Translations under genes and position numbers: made by a program
NCBI RefSeq assembly: GCF_000717915.1
Contig: NZ_JOCX01000010.1
Coordinates: 186,001 to 250,000, forward strand
Length of the DNA stretch: 64,000 bases
Origin: Streptomyces sp. NRRL S-244
Lineage (GTDB): Bacteria > Actinomycetota > Actinomycetes > Streptomycetales > Streptomycetaceae
Reading direction: 5' to 3'
Notes under the pieces: model-generated
The model's input: only the letters and a program-made list of their open reading frames with translations
Databases searched by the model: none
What the model was told of the DNA's origin: nothing
Part shown: positions 50,013 through 59,244 of the stretch, in pieces
Layout of the letters: each line of letters opens with the position of its first letter
How positions within the stretch are numbered: position 1 is the stretch's first letter

Positions 50013-50185
50013 GTGCCCCTCCCCCTGTAGACCGGTACGTGCGTTCTAGTTGACCATGGCCGGCCGTACGGAGGCCGTCAGGCCCGGAGTCGGGCCCGGC
50101 GGCGGGCAACGACTGCGGGCCTGACGGAGGGGCCTGACGGAGGGGCCTGCCGGGGCCTGCCGGGGGGCCCGGCGGAGGCCCTGCC

Positions 50186-52036
50186 TCAGCCGACCACCCG
50201 GCCGATCAGGTAGACGGCGGGAGCGGCGGCCGCCAGCGGCAGCGCGACACCGGCCGTCATGTGGACGAACTTGGACGGGTAGTCGTACGCGGCCACCCGC
50301 AGCCCGATCAGCGCGCACACCCCGGCGGCCAGGCCGAGCAGCGCCCCGCCGACCCCGACGGAGGTCAGCCCGCCGACGGCGATGCCGGCTCCGGTGGCGG
50401 CGGCCAGCGAGACCCCGACGGAGGCCGGGGTCGGCAGCGGCAGCGCGCGGGTGAAGACGGCGACCGCGACGGCCGCGGCTCCGACGCTGACGGCGGCGGG
50501 GTCGGCGGCCAGGTAGCCGGCGCAGACGATGGCGAGCGCGGCGGAGGCCACGGAGGCCATCAGCCCGTACATCCGCTCGTCGGGGTCGGCGTGGCTGCGC
50601 AGCTGGAGGACCAGCGTGAGCAGCACCCAGGCGCCGAGGGTGCCGATGATCGCGCCGGGGCCGTACGTGTCGTCCACGGCCAGCACGGCCGCGTCGGCGA
50701 CGAGGGCTCCGAGGAAGGCGAGGGCGATGCCTTGCCGGGCGGGCCACATGCCGTTGAGCCGGAACCAGCCGGCCGCGGTGAGCCCCTGGAGGACGATCAG
50801 CGGCGCGAGGAGACCGAGGTCCCCGACGGCGGCGGCACCGGCCATCAGCAGCCCGAGCGCGGCGGTCAGTATGGCCGGCTGCGGCCCGGGATCGATGATC
50901 GGCGACCGCCCCTCGGCGCGCGCCTGGGCAGGATCCACGGCCCGCAGGGTGTTCCCCCCGAGGGTGGGCGGAGAGTACGCGGCATCCTCGCCCTCGGCGC
51001 CGCCGGGAGCCGCGGGAGCGACGGCCGGGGCGGCGGCGGCCGGCTCCGCGGAGCCGGGGCCGGTGCCGGGGCCGGGGTACGGCGGCAGGTACGCGGTCTC
51101 CGCCGCTCCGGCGGCCCCCTGCGGGTCGGCCGCGGCCGGGCCCGGGTAGGGCGGCAGGAAGGCGGTCTGCTCGGCGGCGCCGCCGCCCGTCGGGGCGGCG
51201 GCCTGCGGCGGGAGATAGGCGGTCTGCTCGGCGGCGGACCCCTCGGCCCAGGCCGCGCCGGAGCCGCTCTGCGCCCAGTCGGCGGCAGGGGCGGCGACCG
51301 GGGCCTGGGCGGCAGGCGCCTCGTCCCGGAACCACCCCTCGGGAACCACGGGCTGCGCCTGCGCCTCGGCCGGGGCGAGGCCGGGGTAGGACGGCGGGTA
51401 AGCGGTCACGGCCGCAGCGGCGGAGCCCTGCGGCTCGGCCCCGCCCGGGACGGGGTAGGGCGGCAGGTACGCGGTCTCGGCGGCCGCGGAGGCGGAGGCG
51501 GGCCCCACGCCCGCGGCGGAACCCGGGTACGGCGTACCGGCGGCCGGCTGCGGCGCGGCCGGGCCCGGGTACGGCGGGAGGAAGGCCGTCTGGTCGGCGG
51601 CGTCGGCTGCCGGGGCGGCGCTCTGGGGCGGGAGGTAGGCCGTCTGCTCCGCGGCGGAGCCCTCGGTCCACGCCCCGCCGCTCGCCGCCCATCCCGCGGC
51701 GGGCGGCTCCTCCCGTACGCCGCTCGGCTGCCAGTCGGCCGCGGGGGCCTCGTCGCGGAACCAGCCCTCGGGGGCGACCGGCTGCGCGGGCTGCGGCTGG
51801 TACGCGGGCTGCTCGGCCCCGGCGCCGGAGGCCTCCGGCTGGGGCCAGCCCTGCGGCTGGGCCGGGGCCTCGTCGCGGAACCAGCCCTCCGGCGCCACCG
51901 GCTGGCCCGGCAGCGCGCCCAGCGGCGGCTGCACCGGCTGGTAGCCGGTTTCCCAGGTGTCCGCCTGCCAGGTCTGGGTCCCGTACGGGTCCTCCTGCCG
52001 GCGCTGCTGCTGCTGTTGTTCCTCGGGAGTGCTCAT
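50186..52036 (-). CDS. 616-aa repeat-rich multi-pass membrane protein
   Basis: A two-part protein. Residues 1-380 are disordered and modular: GWFRDEAPA occurs at 51-59, 91-99 and 234-242; AEQTAYLPPQ at 129-138 and 269-278; TAFLPPYPGPA at 150-160 and 291-301; AETAYLPPYP at 186-195 and 312-321. Residues about 395-616 hold roughly 8 hydrophobic helices (AILTAALGLLMAGAAAVGDLGLLAPLIVLQGL onward). The order of repeats shows an internal duplication of a 110-140 residue block. The membrane part is not recognised. ATG at 52036; it follows the MoaD-like gene by 10 bp, so they may form one unit. Confidence 0.82.
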   Translation of the reverse strand: MSTPEEQQQQQRRQEDPYGTQTWQADTWETGYQPVQPPLGALPGQPVAPEGWFRDEAPAQPQGWPQPEASGAGAEQPAYQPQPAQPVAPEGWFRDEAPAADWQPSGVREEPPAAGWAASGGAWTEGSAAEQTAYLPPQSAAPAADAADQTAFLPPYPGPAAPQPAAGTPYPGSAAGVGPASASAAAETAYLPPYPVPGGAEPQGSAAAAVTAYPPSYPGLAPAEAQAQPVVPEGWFRDEAPAAQAPVAAPAADWAQSGSGAAWAEGSAAEQTAYLPPQAAAPTGGGAAEQTAFLPPYPGPAAADPQGAAGAAETAYLPPYPGPGTGPGSAEPAAAAPAVAPAAPGGAEGEDAAYSPPTLGGNTLRAVDPAQARAEGRSPIIDPGPQPAILTAALGLLMAGAAAVGDLGLLAPLIVLQGLTAAGWFRLNGMWPARQGIALAFLGALVADAAVLAVDDTYGPGAIIGTLGAWVLLTLVLQLRSHADPDERMYGLMASVASAALAIVCAGYLAADPAAVSVGAAAVAVAVFTRALPLPTPASVGVSLAAATGAGIAVGGLTSVGVGGALLGLAAGVCALIGLRVAAYDYPSKFVHMTAGVALPLAAAAPAVYLIGRVVG

Positions 52037-52046
52037 CGGTTTCCGC

Positions 52047-52340
52047 TCACCCGCCCGCGAACGGCGGGAGCACCTCGACGGTGCCCCCCTCGGTCAGCGG
52101 AACGGCATCGTGCGGGCGCTTGCCCACGGGCTCTTCGTTCACGAGGAAGGAGCAGCGCTGCAGGACCCGGGTCAGCTCACCGGGGTGGCGTTCCCGCACG
52201 GCGTCGAGCGCCTCGGCCAGTGTCCGCGCCGAGTACGGCTCCTCCGCCGTCTTGGCCGCGGCCTTGGCCGCCGCCCAGTAGCGGATGGTTCCGGTTGCCA
52301 CTGCAGCTCCTATCGTCGGCTCTCTACCGTCGGCCTCCAT
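52047..52340 (-). CDS. MoaD/ThiS-like small sulfur-carrier protein
   Basis: A 97-aa ubiquitin-fold protein ending in the obligatory Gly-Gly (VEVLPPFAGG), which is thiocarboxylated in sulfur carriers. Family segments are TGTIRYWAAAKAAAKTAEEPYSARTLAEALDAVRERH and RCSFLVNEEPVGKR. It could serve molybdopterin, thiamin or another thiocarboxylate pathway; no cofactor genes are near. ATG at 52340 with GGAGGG upstream is chosen; a downstream GTG with GGAG (giving MATGTIRYW) is also credible. Confidence 0.87.
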   Translation of the reverse strand: MEADGREPTIGAAVATGTIRYWAAAKAAAKTAEEPYSARTLAEALDAVRERHPGELTRVLQRCSFLVNEEPVGKRPHDAVPLTEGGTVEVLPPFAGG

Positions 52341-52514
52341 GATGAACCCTCCGGCCCCCGGTTCCGGTGTGCCTCCGCACGCCCCGCATGCGCCCGGGCA
52401 GCCTCCCGTACATCCATCGATCCGGTGAAACCGGGGCATACGCTGGTCATGAGGGTGGCAGGAACCACAGGAGCCAGAGAGGCCGATGCCTCGGCCACGC
52501 AGCGACGGGTGGGC

Positions 52515-52562
52515 TATTCTGCTGGCGAGAGGATCCGGGCAACGTTGCCCCCGGGTCCTTTT
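52515..52562 (+). promoter_or_regulatory. Promoter plus terminator-like hairpin in the glnR leader
   Basis: A TATTCT -10 box (52515-52520) is followed about 10 nt after the predicted start by a hairpin: outer AGGATCC (52530-52536) with the GGGTCCT side, inner GGGCAAC/GTTGCCC (52537-52550), then TTTT (52559-52562). It has the shape of an intrinsic terminator at the start of a 240-nt leader before glnR, suggesting an attenuator or a short RNA. Confidence 0.5.
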
Positions 52563-52717
52563 GTGCTTTCAGCACGTTGAACGGACCGAGAACAGTGGTG
52601 GCCGTACGGACCTCAGGGCGCGGGGCCCGGCGAACCACCACACTGCATCAGCACCACGCACCACGTACGAAGCAGTACCGCGAACGTCCTCGACGGGACC
52701 GAGGAGGAACCGACGTG

Positions 52718-52771
52718 ATGGACCAGCGAACCGTGCACGAACGCCCGACCGGGGCAGGTGGTCGGGCATGA
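52718..52771 (+). CDS. 17-codon upstream ORF overlapping the glnR start
   Basis: [17 protein letters not shown], started at an ATG preceded by a strong GAGGAGG Shine-Dalgarno, ends with TGA overlapping the glnR ATG (ATGA). The arrangement predicts translational coupling. The peptide itself shows no function. Whether it is conserved would decide if it is real. Confidence 0.5.
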   Translation: MDQRTVHERPTGAGGRA

Positions 52772-53595
52772 GCTCTCTCCTGCTGCTGACCAATGCCCTT
52801 CAGCCTTCCACCGAGGTGCTGCCCGCCCTCGGCCTGCTCCTGCACAGCGTCCGGGTGGCCCCGGCCGAGGGCCCGGCCCTCGTGGACACCCCCGGCGCGG
52901 ACGTCATCCTCGTCGACGGCCGCCGCGACCTGCCGCAGGTGCGCTCGCTCTGCCAGCTGCTGCGCTCCACCGGCCCCGGCTGTCCGCTGATCCTCGTCGT
53001 CACGGAGGGCGGCCTCGCGGCCGTCACCGCCGACTGGGGCATCGACGACGTCCTCCTCGACACCGCGGGCCCGGCCGAGGTCGAGGCGCGGCTGCGCCTC
53101 GCCACCGGCCGCCAGCAGCTCGGCTCCGACGACTCCCCGATGGAGATCCGCAACGGCGACCTGTCGGTCGACGAGGCGACGTACTCGGCGAAGCTGAAGG
53201 GGCGGGTCCTCGACCTCACCTTCAAGGAATTCGAGCTGCTCAAGTACCTCGCCCAGCACCCGGGCCGGGTCTTCACGCGCGCGCAGCTGCTCCAGGAGGT
53301 GTGGGGGTACGACTACTTCGGCGGCACCCGGACGGTGGACGTCCACGTACGGCGGCTGCGCGCGAAGCTCGGCCCCGAGCACGAGTCGCTGATCGGTACG
53401 GTCCGCAACGTCGGCTACCGCTTCGTCACGCCGGAGAAGGTCGAGCGGGCGGCCGCGGAAGCGGCGGCCCAGGCAGCTGCCCAGGCGGCCGCCAAGGCCG
53501 CGGCGCAGGCGGCGGCCCAGGCAGCGGCCGGCGTCCCCCGTATGGAGGAACCTCCTGTGATCGTCCAGTCGTCAGGACGGCCTGCCCAGAGGTAG
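52768..53595 (+). CDS. glnR: GlnR, nitrogen-metabolism regulator
   Basis: A 275-aa orphan OmpR-type regulator. The sequence [30 protein letters not shown] and the receiver-like domain lacking the usual phosphorylation pocket ([23 protein letters not shown]) match GlnR of S. coelicolor; the winged helix is [51 protein letters not shown]...[10 protein letters not shown]. GlnR activates glnA, glnII, amtB and nitrogen-assimilation genes. The C-terminus here carries an alanine-rich tail of AAAQ/AAAK units (about 230-260), longer than I expect for the family. Confidence 0.95.
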   Translation: MSSLLLLTNALQPSTEVLPALGLLLHSVRVAPAEGPALVDTPGADVILVDGRRDLPQVRSLCQLLRSTGPGCPLILVVTEGGLAAVTADWGIDDVLLDTAGPAEVEARLRLATGRQQLGSDDSPMEIRNGDLSVDEATYSAKLKGRVLDLTFKEFELLKYLAQHPGRVFTRAQLLQEVWGYDYFGGTRTVDVHVRRLRAKLGPEHESLIGTVRNVGYRFVTPEKVERAAAEAAAQAAAQAAAKAAAQAAAQAAAGVPRMEEPPVIVQSSGRPAQR

Positions 53596-53619
53596 GTCAC
53601 CCCGCGTAGACTCCCGAGC

Positions 53620-54642
53620 GTGGCCAAGGTGACGCGGGATGACGTTGCACGACTTGCGGGTACGTCTACCGCCGTCGTGAGCTACGTCATCAACAACGGA
53701 CCCCGGCCGGTCGCCCCGGCCACGCGCGAGCGTGTACTCGCCGCGATCAAGGAGCTGGGCTACCGCCCGGACCGGGTCGCCCAGGCGATGGCGTCGCGGC
53801 GCACCGACCTCATAGGCATGATCGTCCCCGATGCGCGGCAGCCGTTCTTCGCGGAGATGGCGCACGCGGTCGAGCAGGCCGCCGCCGAGCGCGGAAAGAT
53901 GGTCCTGGTCGGGAACTCCGACTACCGGGACGAGCGCGAGGTGCACTACCTGCGGGCCTTCCTCGGGATGCGGGTCTCGGGCCTGATCCTGGTCAGCCAG
54001 GGCATGAGCGAGCGCGCCGCCTCGGAGATCGAGGCGTGGGACGCGCGGGTGGTGCTGCTGCACGAGCGGCCGGAGGCCATCGACGACGTCGCGGTCGTCA
54101 CGGACGACATCGGCGGCGCGCAGCTCGCCACCCGGCACCTGCTGGAGCACGGGCACGAGTACGTCGCCTGCATCGGCGGGGTGGAGAACACCCCGTCGGT
54201 CGGCGACCCGGTCGCCGACCACGTGGAGGGCTGGCGCCGGGCGATGCAGGAGTCGGGCCGCTCGACCGAAGGCCGCCTCTTCGAGGCCCCGTACAACCGC
54301 TACGACGCGTACCGGGTGGCGCTGGAGGTCCTGTCGGGGCCGGACCGGCCGCCGGCCATCTTCTGCGCCACGGACGACCAGGCCATCGGCGTGCTGCGGG
54401 CTGCGCGCGAGCTGCGGATCGACGTACCGGGGGAGCTGGCGGTGGCCGGCTTCGACGACGTCAAGGAGGCGGCCCTGACGGACCCGCCGCTGACGACGAT
54501 CGCCTCGGACCGCCCGGCGATGGCCCGCGCGGCGGTGGACCTCGTCCTGGACGACGCCCTGCGCGTGGCCGGCTCCCGCCGCGAACGCCTGAAGCAGTTC
54601 CCGTCGGCCCTGGTGATCCGCCGCTCCTGCGGCTGCCGCTGA
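53620..54642 (+). CDS. LacI-family transcriptional regulator
   Basis: A 340-aa repressor. The N-terminal helix-turn-helix and hinge ([68 protein letters not shown]) are followed by a periplasmic-binding-protein-type effector domain (about 62-335) with [34 protein letters not shown]. The effector is unknown. It ends RRSCGCR, with two cysteines. GTG at 53620 is 7 nt after TAGACT (53607-53612), so the transcript is probably leaderless. It follows glnR by 24 bp. Confidence 0.9.
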   Translation: MAKVTRDDVARLAGTSTAVVSYVINNGPRPVAPATRERVLAAIKELGYRPDRVAQAMASRRTDLIGMIVPDARQPFFAEMAHAVEQAAAERGKMVLVGNSDYRDEREVHYLRAFLGMRVSGLILVSQGMSERAASEIEAWDARVVLLHERPEAIDDVAVVTDDIGGAQLATRHLLEHGHEYVACIGGVENTPSVGDPVADHVEGWRRAMQESGRSTEGRLFEAPYNRYDAYRVALEVLSGPDRPPAIFCATDDQAIGVLRAARELRIDVPGELAVAGFDDVKEAALTDPPLTTIASDRPAMARAAVDLVLDDALRVAGSRRERLKQFPSALVIRRSCGCR

Positions 54643-54817
54643 CCGCTCCTTCACGCGCCCCTCGCACCGCTCGGCCCCGGCGGGCCTCCCGGGCTTCGGG
54701 CCGCTGCGCCGGACTCCGTCCGTCGCCCCCCGGCCGGGATACGGCAGCCCCGGTGGGCCCGGGCGGGCTTTCATTCTCCGCGGGCTTATTTCGGGCATAC
54801 GCGGTTCTGTCGGGCTT

Positions 54818-54845
54818 CTCAGGGGGGACTCAGGAAGCTCTCATG
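54818..54845 (+). promoter_or_regulatory. Three 11-bp-phased CTCAGG repeats upstream of htrA
   Basis: CTCAGG (54818), CTCAGG (54829) and CTCATG (54840) recur every 11 bp, one helical turn, ending 17 bp before the protease start. Such head-to-tail half sites are typical of OmpR/PhoB-family response regulators; the adjacent cssR-like gene encodes one. The position also overlaps the expected promoter. Confidence 0.65.
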
Positions 54846-54861
54846 ATCCGGGGACAGAGTC

Positions 54862-56040
54862 GTGGTCATGACCGAGAGCTTCCGCCGCGACGGCGAGTAC
54901 CCGCAGGAGAACCGCCCGACCCCGCGCGCCGGCCACGGGGACTACCCGCCGCCGCCCGCGTACCCGCCGCCGGCGGCGCCGGCGCCCGCGGCGGCCGCGC
55001 CCGGGTGGCACGAAGCACACCAGCCGCCGATGGCGCCCACGCCCCCCGAGGGGCCCGCGCAGGCAGGCCCCGAGGGGCCCGCGCACGCGGCCACCCGGGC
55101 CAAGCGGCCCGTCGCGCTGCTCGCGGCCGTGGCGCTGGCCGCCGCCGTCATCGGGGGCGGCACCGCCGCCGGCGTACAGCAGCTCCTCGCCGGCCAGGAC
55201 CGCACCGGCGGCGGCGTCAACGGCACCAACGTCTCGCAGTCCAGCACCGGCACCGTCTCCGGGGTCGCCGAGCAGGTCAGCCCCTCCGTCGTCCGGATCG
55301 ACACAAGCACCGGCTCCGGCCAGGGCACCGGCTCCGGCATCGTGGTCACCGCAGACGGCGAGATCGTCACCAACAACCACGTCGTCGACGGCGCCACCGA
55401 GATCCAGGTGACGATGAGCGACGGCAAGAAGTACACGGCCAAGACCGTCGGCACCGACCCCGACAAGGACCTCGCCCTCATCAAGCTCCAGGGCGCCACC
55501 GGGCTCAAGCCGGCCAAGCTCGGCAACTCCGACAACCTCAAGGTCGGCGACCAGGTCGTCGCCATCGGCTCCCCCGACCGCCTCACCGGCACGGTCACCA
55601 GCGGCATCGTCTCCGCCCTGAACCGCGAGGTCAACGTGCCCAAGTCCGAGCAGCAGTCGCCCCAGCGGCAGCGCGGCGGGGGCGGGGGCAGCTGGCCGTT
55701 CTCGTACGACGGTCAGCAGTTCAACGGGAACACCGGATCGAACACCACCTCGTACAAGGCCATCCAGACAGACGCCTCCCTCAACCCGGGCAACTCCGGC
55801 GGCGCCCTCGTCAACATGAACGGCGAGATCGTGGGCATGCCCTCCGCGATCTACTCCCCCTCCAACGACAGCTCCTCCGCCGGCAGCGTCGGCCTCGGCT
55901 TCGCGATCCCGGTGAACACGATCAAGGCCGACCTCGACTCCCTCCGCAAGGGCGGCCCCGGCGGAGCCGGCAACAACAACAGCGGCAACAGTGGCAACGG
56001 CAGCAGCAACGGCATCAGTGGCTTCGGAACCTCGTACTAG
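54862..56040 (+). CDS. htrA: HtrA/DegP-like trypsin-family protease
   Basis: A 392-aa membrane-anchored serine protease. A Pro/Ala-rich cytoplasmic N-terminus (1-75) precedes one membrane helix (VALLAAVALAAAVIGGGTAAG) and the S1C catalytic domain: H173 in TNNHVVDG, Asp in PDKDLALIKL and Ser in NPGNSGGALVN. The usual PDZ domain is missing; the C-terminus is Gly/Asn-rich (NNNSGNSGNGSSNG). It degrades or refolds misfolded exported proteins. The neighbouring two-component system matches the streptomycete CssRS secretory-stress system that controls htrA genes. GTG at 54862 or ATG at 54868 start it. Confidence 0.9.
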   Translation: MVMTESFRRDGEYPQENRPTPRAGHGDYPPPPAYPPPAAPAPAAAAPGWHEAHQPPMAPTPPEGPAQAGPEGPAHAATRAKRPVALLAAVALAAAVIGGGTAAGVQQLLAGQDRTGGGVNGTNVSQSSTGTVSGVAEQVSPSVVRIDTSTGSGQGTGSGIVVTADGEIVTNNHVVDGATEIQVTMSDGKKYTAKTVGTDPDKDLALIKLQGATGLKPAKLGNSDNLKVGDQVVAIGSPDRLTGTVTSGIVSALNREVNVPKSEQQSPQRQRGGGGGSWPFSYDGQQFNGNTGSNTTSYKAIQTDASLNPGNSGGALVNMNGEIVGMPSAIYSPSNDSSSAGSVGLGFAIPVNTIKADLDSLRKGGPGGAGNNNSGNSGNGSSNGISGFGTSY

Positions 56041-56094
56041 GCGCCGCGTGCGAGCCTGGTACGACCGACCACGACCACCCCTGGGGGACCGAAG

Positions 56095-56847
56095 ATGAAT
56101 CCGGCCGAAGGCGACCCGCACCGCATCCTCGTCGTCGACGACGAGCCGGCCGTGCGGGAGGCCGTGCGCCGCAGCCTCGCCTTCGAGGGGTACGCCGTGC
56201 AGACCGCCGTGGACGGGCTAGACGCCCTCGACAAGGCGGCCTCGTACGACCCCGGCCTGATCGTCCTCGACATCCAGATGCCCCGGATGGACGGCCTCAC
56301 GGCGGCCCGCCGGCTGCGCGCCTCCGGCAATACCACCCCGATCCTGATGCTCACCGCCCGCGACACCGTCGGCGACCGCGTCACCGGCCTCGACGCGGGC
56401 GCCGACGACTACCTCGTCAAGCCCTTCGAGCTCGACGAGCTCTTCGCCCGCGTCCGCGCCCTGCTGCGCCGCAGCGCCTACGCGACCGCGCGCCCGGGCG
56501 CCGACGGCCACGAGGAGACGGACACGCTCGCCTTCGCCGACCTGCGCATGGACCTCGCCACCCGCGAGGTCACGCGCTCCGGGCGCCAGGTGGAGCTGAC
56601 CCGCACCGAGTTCACGCTGCTGGAGATGTTCCTGGCGCACCCGCGCCAGGTGCTGACCCGCGAGCAGATCCTCAAGACCGTCTGGGGCTTCGACTTCGAG
56701 CCCAGCTCCAACTCCCTGGACGTGTACGTCATGTACCTGCGCCGCAAGACCGAGGCCGGGGGCGAGCCCCGCCTGGTGCACACCGTGCGCGGGGTGGGCT
56801 ACGTCCTGCGCGCCGCCGGGGCCGGCGATTCCGGGGGGCCCGAGTGA
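56095..56847 (+). CDS. cssR: OmpR-family response regulator (CssR-like)
   Basis: A 250-aa regulator with receiver domain ([20 protein letters not shown], phospho-acceptor Asp in [39 protein letters not shown]) and winged helix ([51 protein letters not shown]...[12 protein letters not shown]). It is MprA-like and lies between the protease and kinase genes, matching CssR of Streptomyces, which induces htrA-type proteases upon secretion stress. It probably binds the 11-bp CTCAGG repeats. Its stop overlaps the kinase start (GTGA). Confidence 0.87.
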   Translation: MNPAEGDPHRILVVDDEPAVREAVRRSLAFEGYAVQTAVDGLDALDKAASYDPGLIVLDIQMPRMDGLTAARRLRASGNTTPILMLTARDTVGDRVTGLDAGADDYLVKPFELDELFARVRALLRRSAYATARPGADGHEETDTLAFADLRMDLATREVTRSGRQVELTRTEFTLLEMFLAHPRQVLTREQILKTVWGFDFEPSSNSLDVYVMYLRRKTEAGGEPRLVHTVRGVGYVLRAAGAGDSGGPE

Positions 56848-58286
56848 GCCCGGCGGCCAGGTTCCGCGCCCTCCCCCTGCGCTCCCGGATCGCCCTGCTG
56901 GTGACCACGGCCGTGGCCCTAGCCGTGGCCATCGTGTCCGCGGTGTCGTGGGTGATGGTGCAGGCGCAGCTGGGCAACCAGCTGAACCAGTCGCTGATGT
57001 CCACCAACCCGACCGCGCAGGTGCTGGAGCGGCTGCGCCAGGGCTGCCCGGCCCGCCCGCCGGCCCAGGCACAGCAGGACATCGCCGAGAACCTGAACGC
57101 CACGGTCCAGATCGTCACCGCGGACGGCAGCCACTGCTGGGTGAGCGGGCAGACCGACCTGCCGGTGACCGATACGGACAAGCAGGTCGCGGCGGGCCGC
57201 AAGGCCAAGGCGCTGCACGACGCGACGACCGACAACGGCGTCGGGATGCGCGTCTACACCTTCGCGGCGCAGACCCAGCCCGGCGCCCCGGTCTTCGCGG
57301 TCTCGGTGGCCCGGCCGCTGGCCGACATCGACAAGCCGCTGTCCACCCTGGCCTGGGTGCTGATCCTGGTCTCCGGCATCGGGGTGGCCGGCGCGGGCGT
57401 CGCCGGCCTGTGGGTGGCCCGTACGGGGCTGCGGCCGGTCGACGAGCTGACGGGCGCCGTCGAGCACATCGCCCGGACCGAGGACCTGACCGTACGGATC
57501 CCCGACGAGGGCGACGACGAGATCGCCCGCCTGTCGCGGTCCTTCAACTCCATGACGGCCGCCCTCGCCTCCTCCCAGGAGCGGCAGGCCCAGCTGATCG
57601 CGGACGCCGGGCACGAGCTGCGCACCCCGCTGACCTCCCTGCGGACCAACATCGAGCTGCTCGCGCGCAGCGAGGAGACCGGCCGGGCCATTCCGCCCGA
57701 GGACCGCAAGGAGCTGCTGGCCTCGGTCAAGGCGCAGATGACGGAGCTGGCCGCGCTGATCGGGGACCTCCAGGAACTGTCCCGCCCGGACGCGGCCCCG
57801 CCGGCCAAGCTGGAGGTGGTGGCCCTGCACGAGATCGCGCAGAGCGCGCTGTCCCGCGCCCGGCTGCGCGGCCCCGAGCTGCGCTTCACCGACGAGCTGG
57901 CGCCCTGGTACGTACGGGGCGAGGCGGCGGCGCTGGAGCGTGCGGTGGTCAACGTCCTGGACAACGCGGTGAAGTTCAGCCCGCCGGGCGGCGCGGTCGA
58001 GGTCTCGCTGCGGGCGGGCGAGCTGACCGTACGGGACCACGGGCCCGGTATCCCGGCGGAGGACCTGCCGCACGTGTTCGAGCGGTTCTGGCGCTCCTCC
58101 TCGGCCCGCGCCCTGCCCGGCAGCGGGCTGGGCCTGTCGATCGTGGACCGTACGGTGCGCCGCGCGGGCGGCAGCGTCGAGCTGCGGGCGGCGCCGGGCG
58201 GCGGCCCGGGCACGGAGGCGGTGCTCCGCATCCCGGGCGCCCCGGCGCCGCCGCCGGAGCAGCCGTCAGTTGTGCCGGATCAGTGA
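56844..58286 (+). CDS. cssS: Sensor histidine kinase (CssS-like)
   Basis: A 480-aa membrane kinase with two membrane helices ([24 protein letters not shown] and [24 protein letters not shown]) enclosing an extracytoplasmic sensor domain with two Cys ([17 protein letters not shown]); HAMP, HisKA with phospho-acceptor His in [26 protein letters not shown] and HATPase with [14 protein letters not shown] and [14 protein letters not shown]. It senses misfolded secreted proteins by analogy to CssS and is MprB-like. Its 3' end overlaps the convergent PI-PLC gene by 21 bp. Confidence 0.87.
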   Translation: MSPAARFRALPLRSRIALLVTTAVALAVAIVSAVSWVMVQAQLGNQLNQSLMSTNPTAQVLERLRQGCPARPPAQAQQDIAENLNATVQIVTADGSHCWVSGQTDLPVTDTDKQVAAGRKAKALHDATTDNGVGMRVYTFAAQTQPGAPVFAVSVARPLADIDKPLSTLAWVLILVSGIGVAGAGVAGLWVARTGLRPVDELTGAVEHIARTEDLTVRIPDEGDDEIARLSRSFNSMTAALASSQERQAQLIADAGHELRTPLTSLRTNIELLARSEETGRAIPPEDRKELLASVKAQMTELAALIGDLQELSRPDAAPPAKLEVVALHEIAQSALSRARLRGPELRFTDELAPWYVRGEAAALERAVVNVLDNAVKFSPPGGAVEVSLRAGELTVRDHGPGIPAEDLPHVFERFWRSSSARALPGSGLGLSIVDRTVRRAGGSVELRAAPGGGPGTEAVLRIPGAPAPPPEQPSVVPDQ

Positions 58287-59141
58287 GGCGACGAGCCCGG
58301 AGCGGGTGTTGGGGAAGTCCATCGGGACGATCCCCAGCCCGGTCCGGCCGGCCAGTTCCCCGCCGTCGACGAACGAGTGCACCTGCGGGTTGAGCCGGTC
58401 GGAGTTCCAGCGCGGCGGCATGTAGGCGGACGTGCTCACGTAGTTGACGAAGAGCTTGCCGGGCTGCTGGACGGCCCGGCGGAACTGGTTCTCGATCTTG
58501 CCGCGCTTGGCGAACGGCTCGGCGTTCCAGTCGTCCTGGATGTCGAAGACGTTGCCGTCGCCGTAGCGCAGTCCGGGCAGACCGCCGTTGTCGGCGAGCA
58601 GGACCACCTTGCCGCGGGCCTGGCCGAGGGCGGGCAGCGAGTCCGCGATCCGGAACAGCGGGCGCCAGCCCCGGTTGTCGAGGTAGTCGTCGAAGACGGC
58701 GCGGAAGGTGGCGTCGCTGTCCTCCGAGTACTCCTGCTTGAGGCGCATCAGCACGGTCTCGGAGGGGTGTGCGGCGAGGAAGTTCCAGCAGGCGACGAGG
58801 ACGTCCCCGAACATCAGGCCCTGGTAGAAGGAGCCGTGGTGGATCGCGAACGATCCACCGGTGACTCTGCACCGGACGTCGAGGAACCGGATGCCCGAGT
58901 CGAGCTGTTCGGCGATCGAGGTGTTCTGGCAGGCGACGAAGAGCCCGCCCTGGCGGGCGCCGGAGTCGTGGGTGCCGGGGATGGTCATCCGCTGGAGGGC
59001 GGTGGAGTCCCCGAGCCCGGCCATCCAGTCCTGCGTGCCGAGCGTACGGGCCGAGGCCGGCCCCGCCGCTGCCAGTCCCACGGCCGCGCCGGCGCCCGCC
59101 GCCATCGCCCCGACCAGAAATGCCCGACGATCCAGTGCCAT
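58266..59141 (-). CDS. Secreted phosphatidylinositol-specific phospholipase C
   Basis: A 291-aa exported enzyme with a Tat-type signal (DRRAFLVGAMAAGAGAAVGLAAAGPASA). The PI-PLC X domain shows catalytic H58 in TIPGTHDSG, the D88-V-R90 pair in GIRFLDVRCRVT and second His in FAIHHGSFYQG (H101/H102), as in bacterial PI-PLCs that cleave phosphatidylinositol to cyclic inositol phosphate and diacylglycerol. Length is typical. Its last 21 bp overlap the kinase gene on the other strand, an unusually tight convergence. ATG at 59141. Confidence 0.92.
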   Translation of the reverse strand: MALDRRAFLVGAMAAGAGAAVGLAAAGPASARTLGTQDWMAGLGDSTALQRMTIPGTHDSGARQGGLFVACQNTSIAEQLDSGIRFLDVRCRVTGGSFAIHHGSFYQGLMFGDVLVACWNFLAAHPSETVLMRLKQEYSEDSDATFRAVFDDYLDNRGWRPLFRIADSLPALGQARGKVVLLADNGGLPGLRYGDGNVFDIQDDWNAEPFAKRGKIENQFRRAVQQPGKLFVNYVSTSAYMPPRWNSDRLNPQVHSFVDGGELAGRTGLGIVPMDFPNTRSGLVASLIRHN

Positions 59142-59244
59142 GCCCGCCCCTTTTGCCGACCCGGTGACGGCTCCCAGCCTCAGCCGGCTGGTGCCCCCGG
59201 GATTCTGGCGTGCGGGACGCGGCTTTACTACCCTTCGGTAGTCC

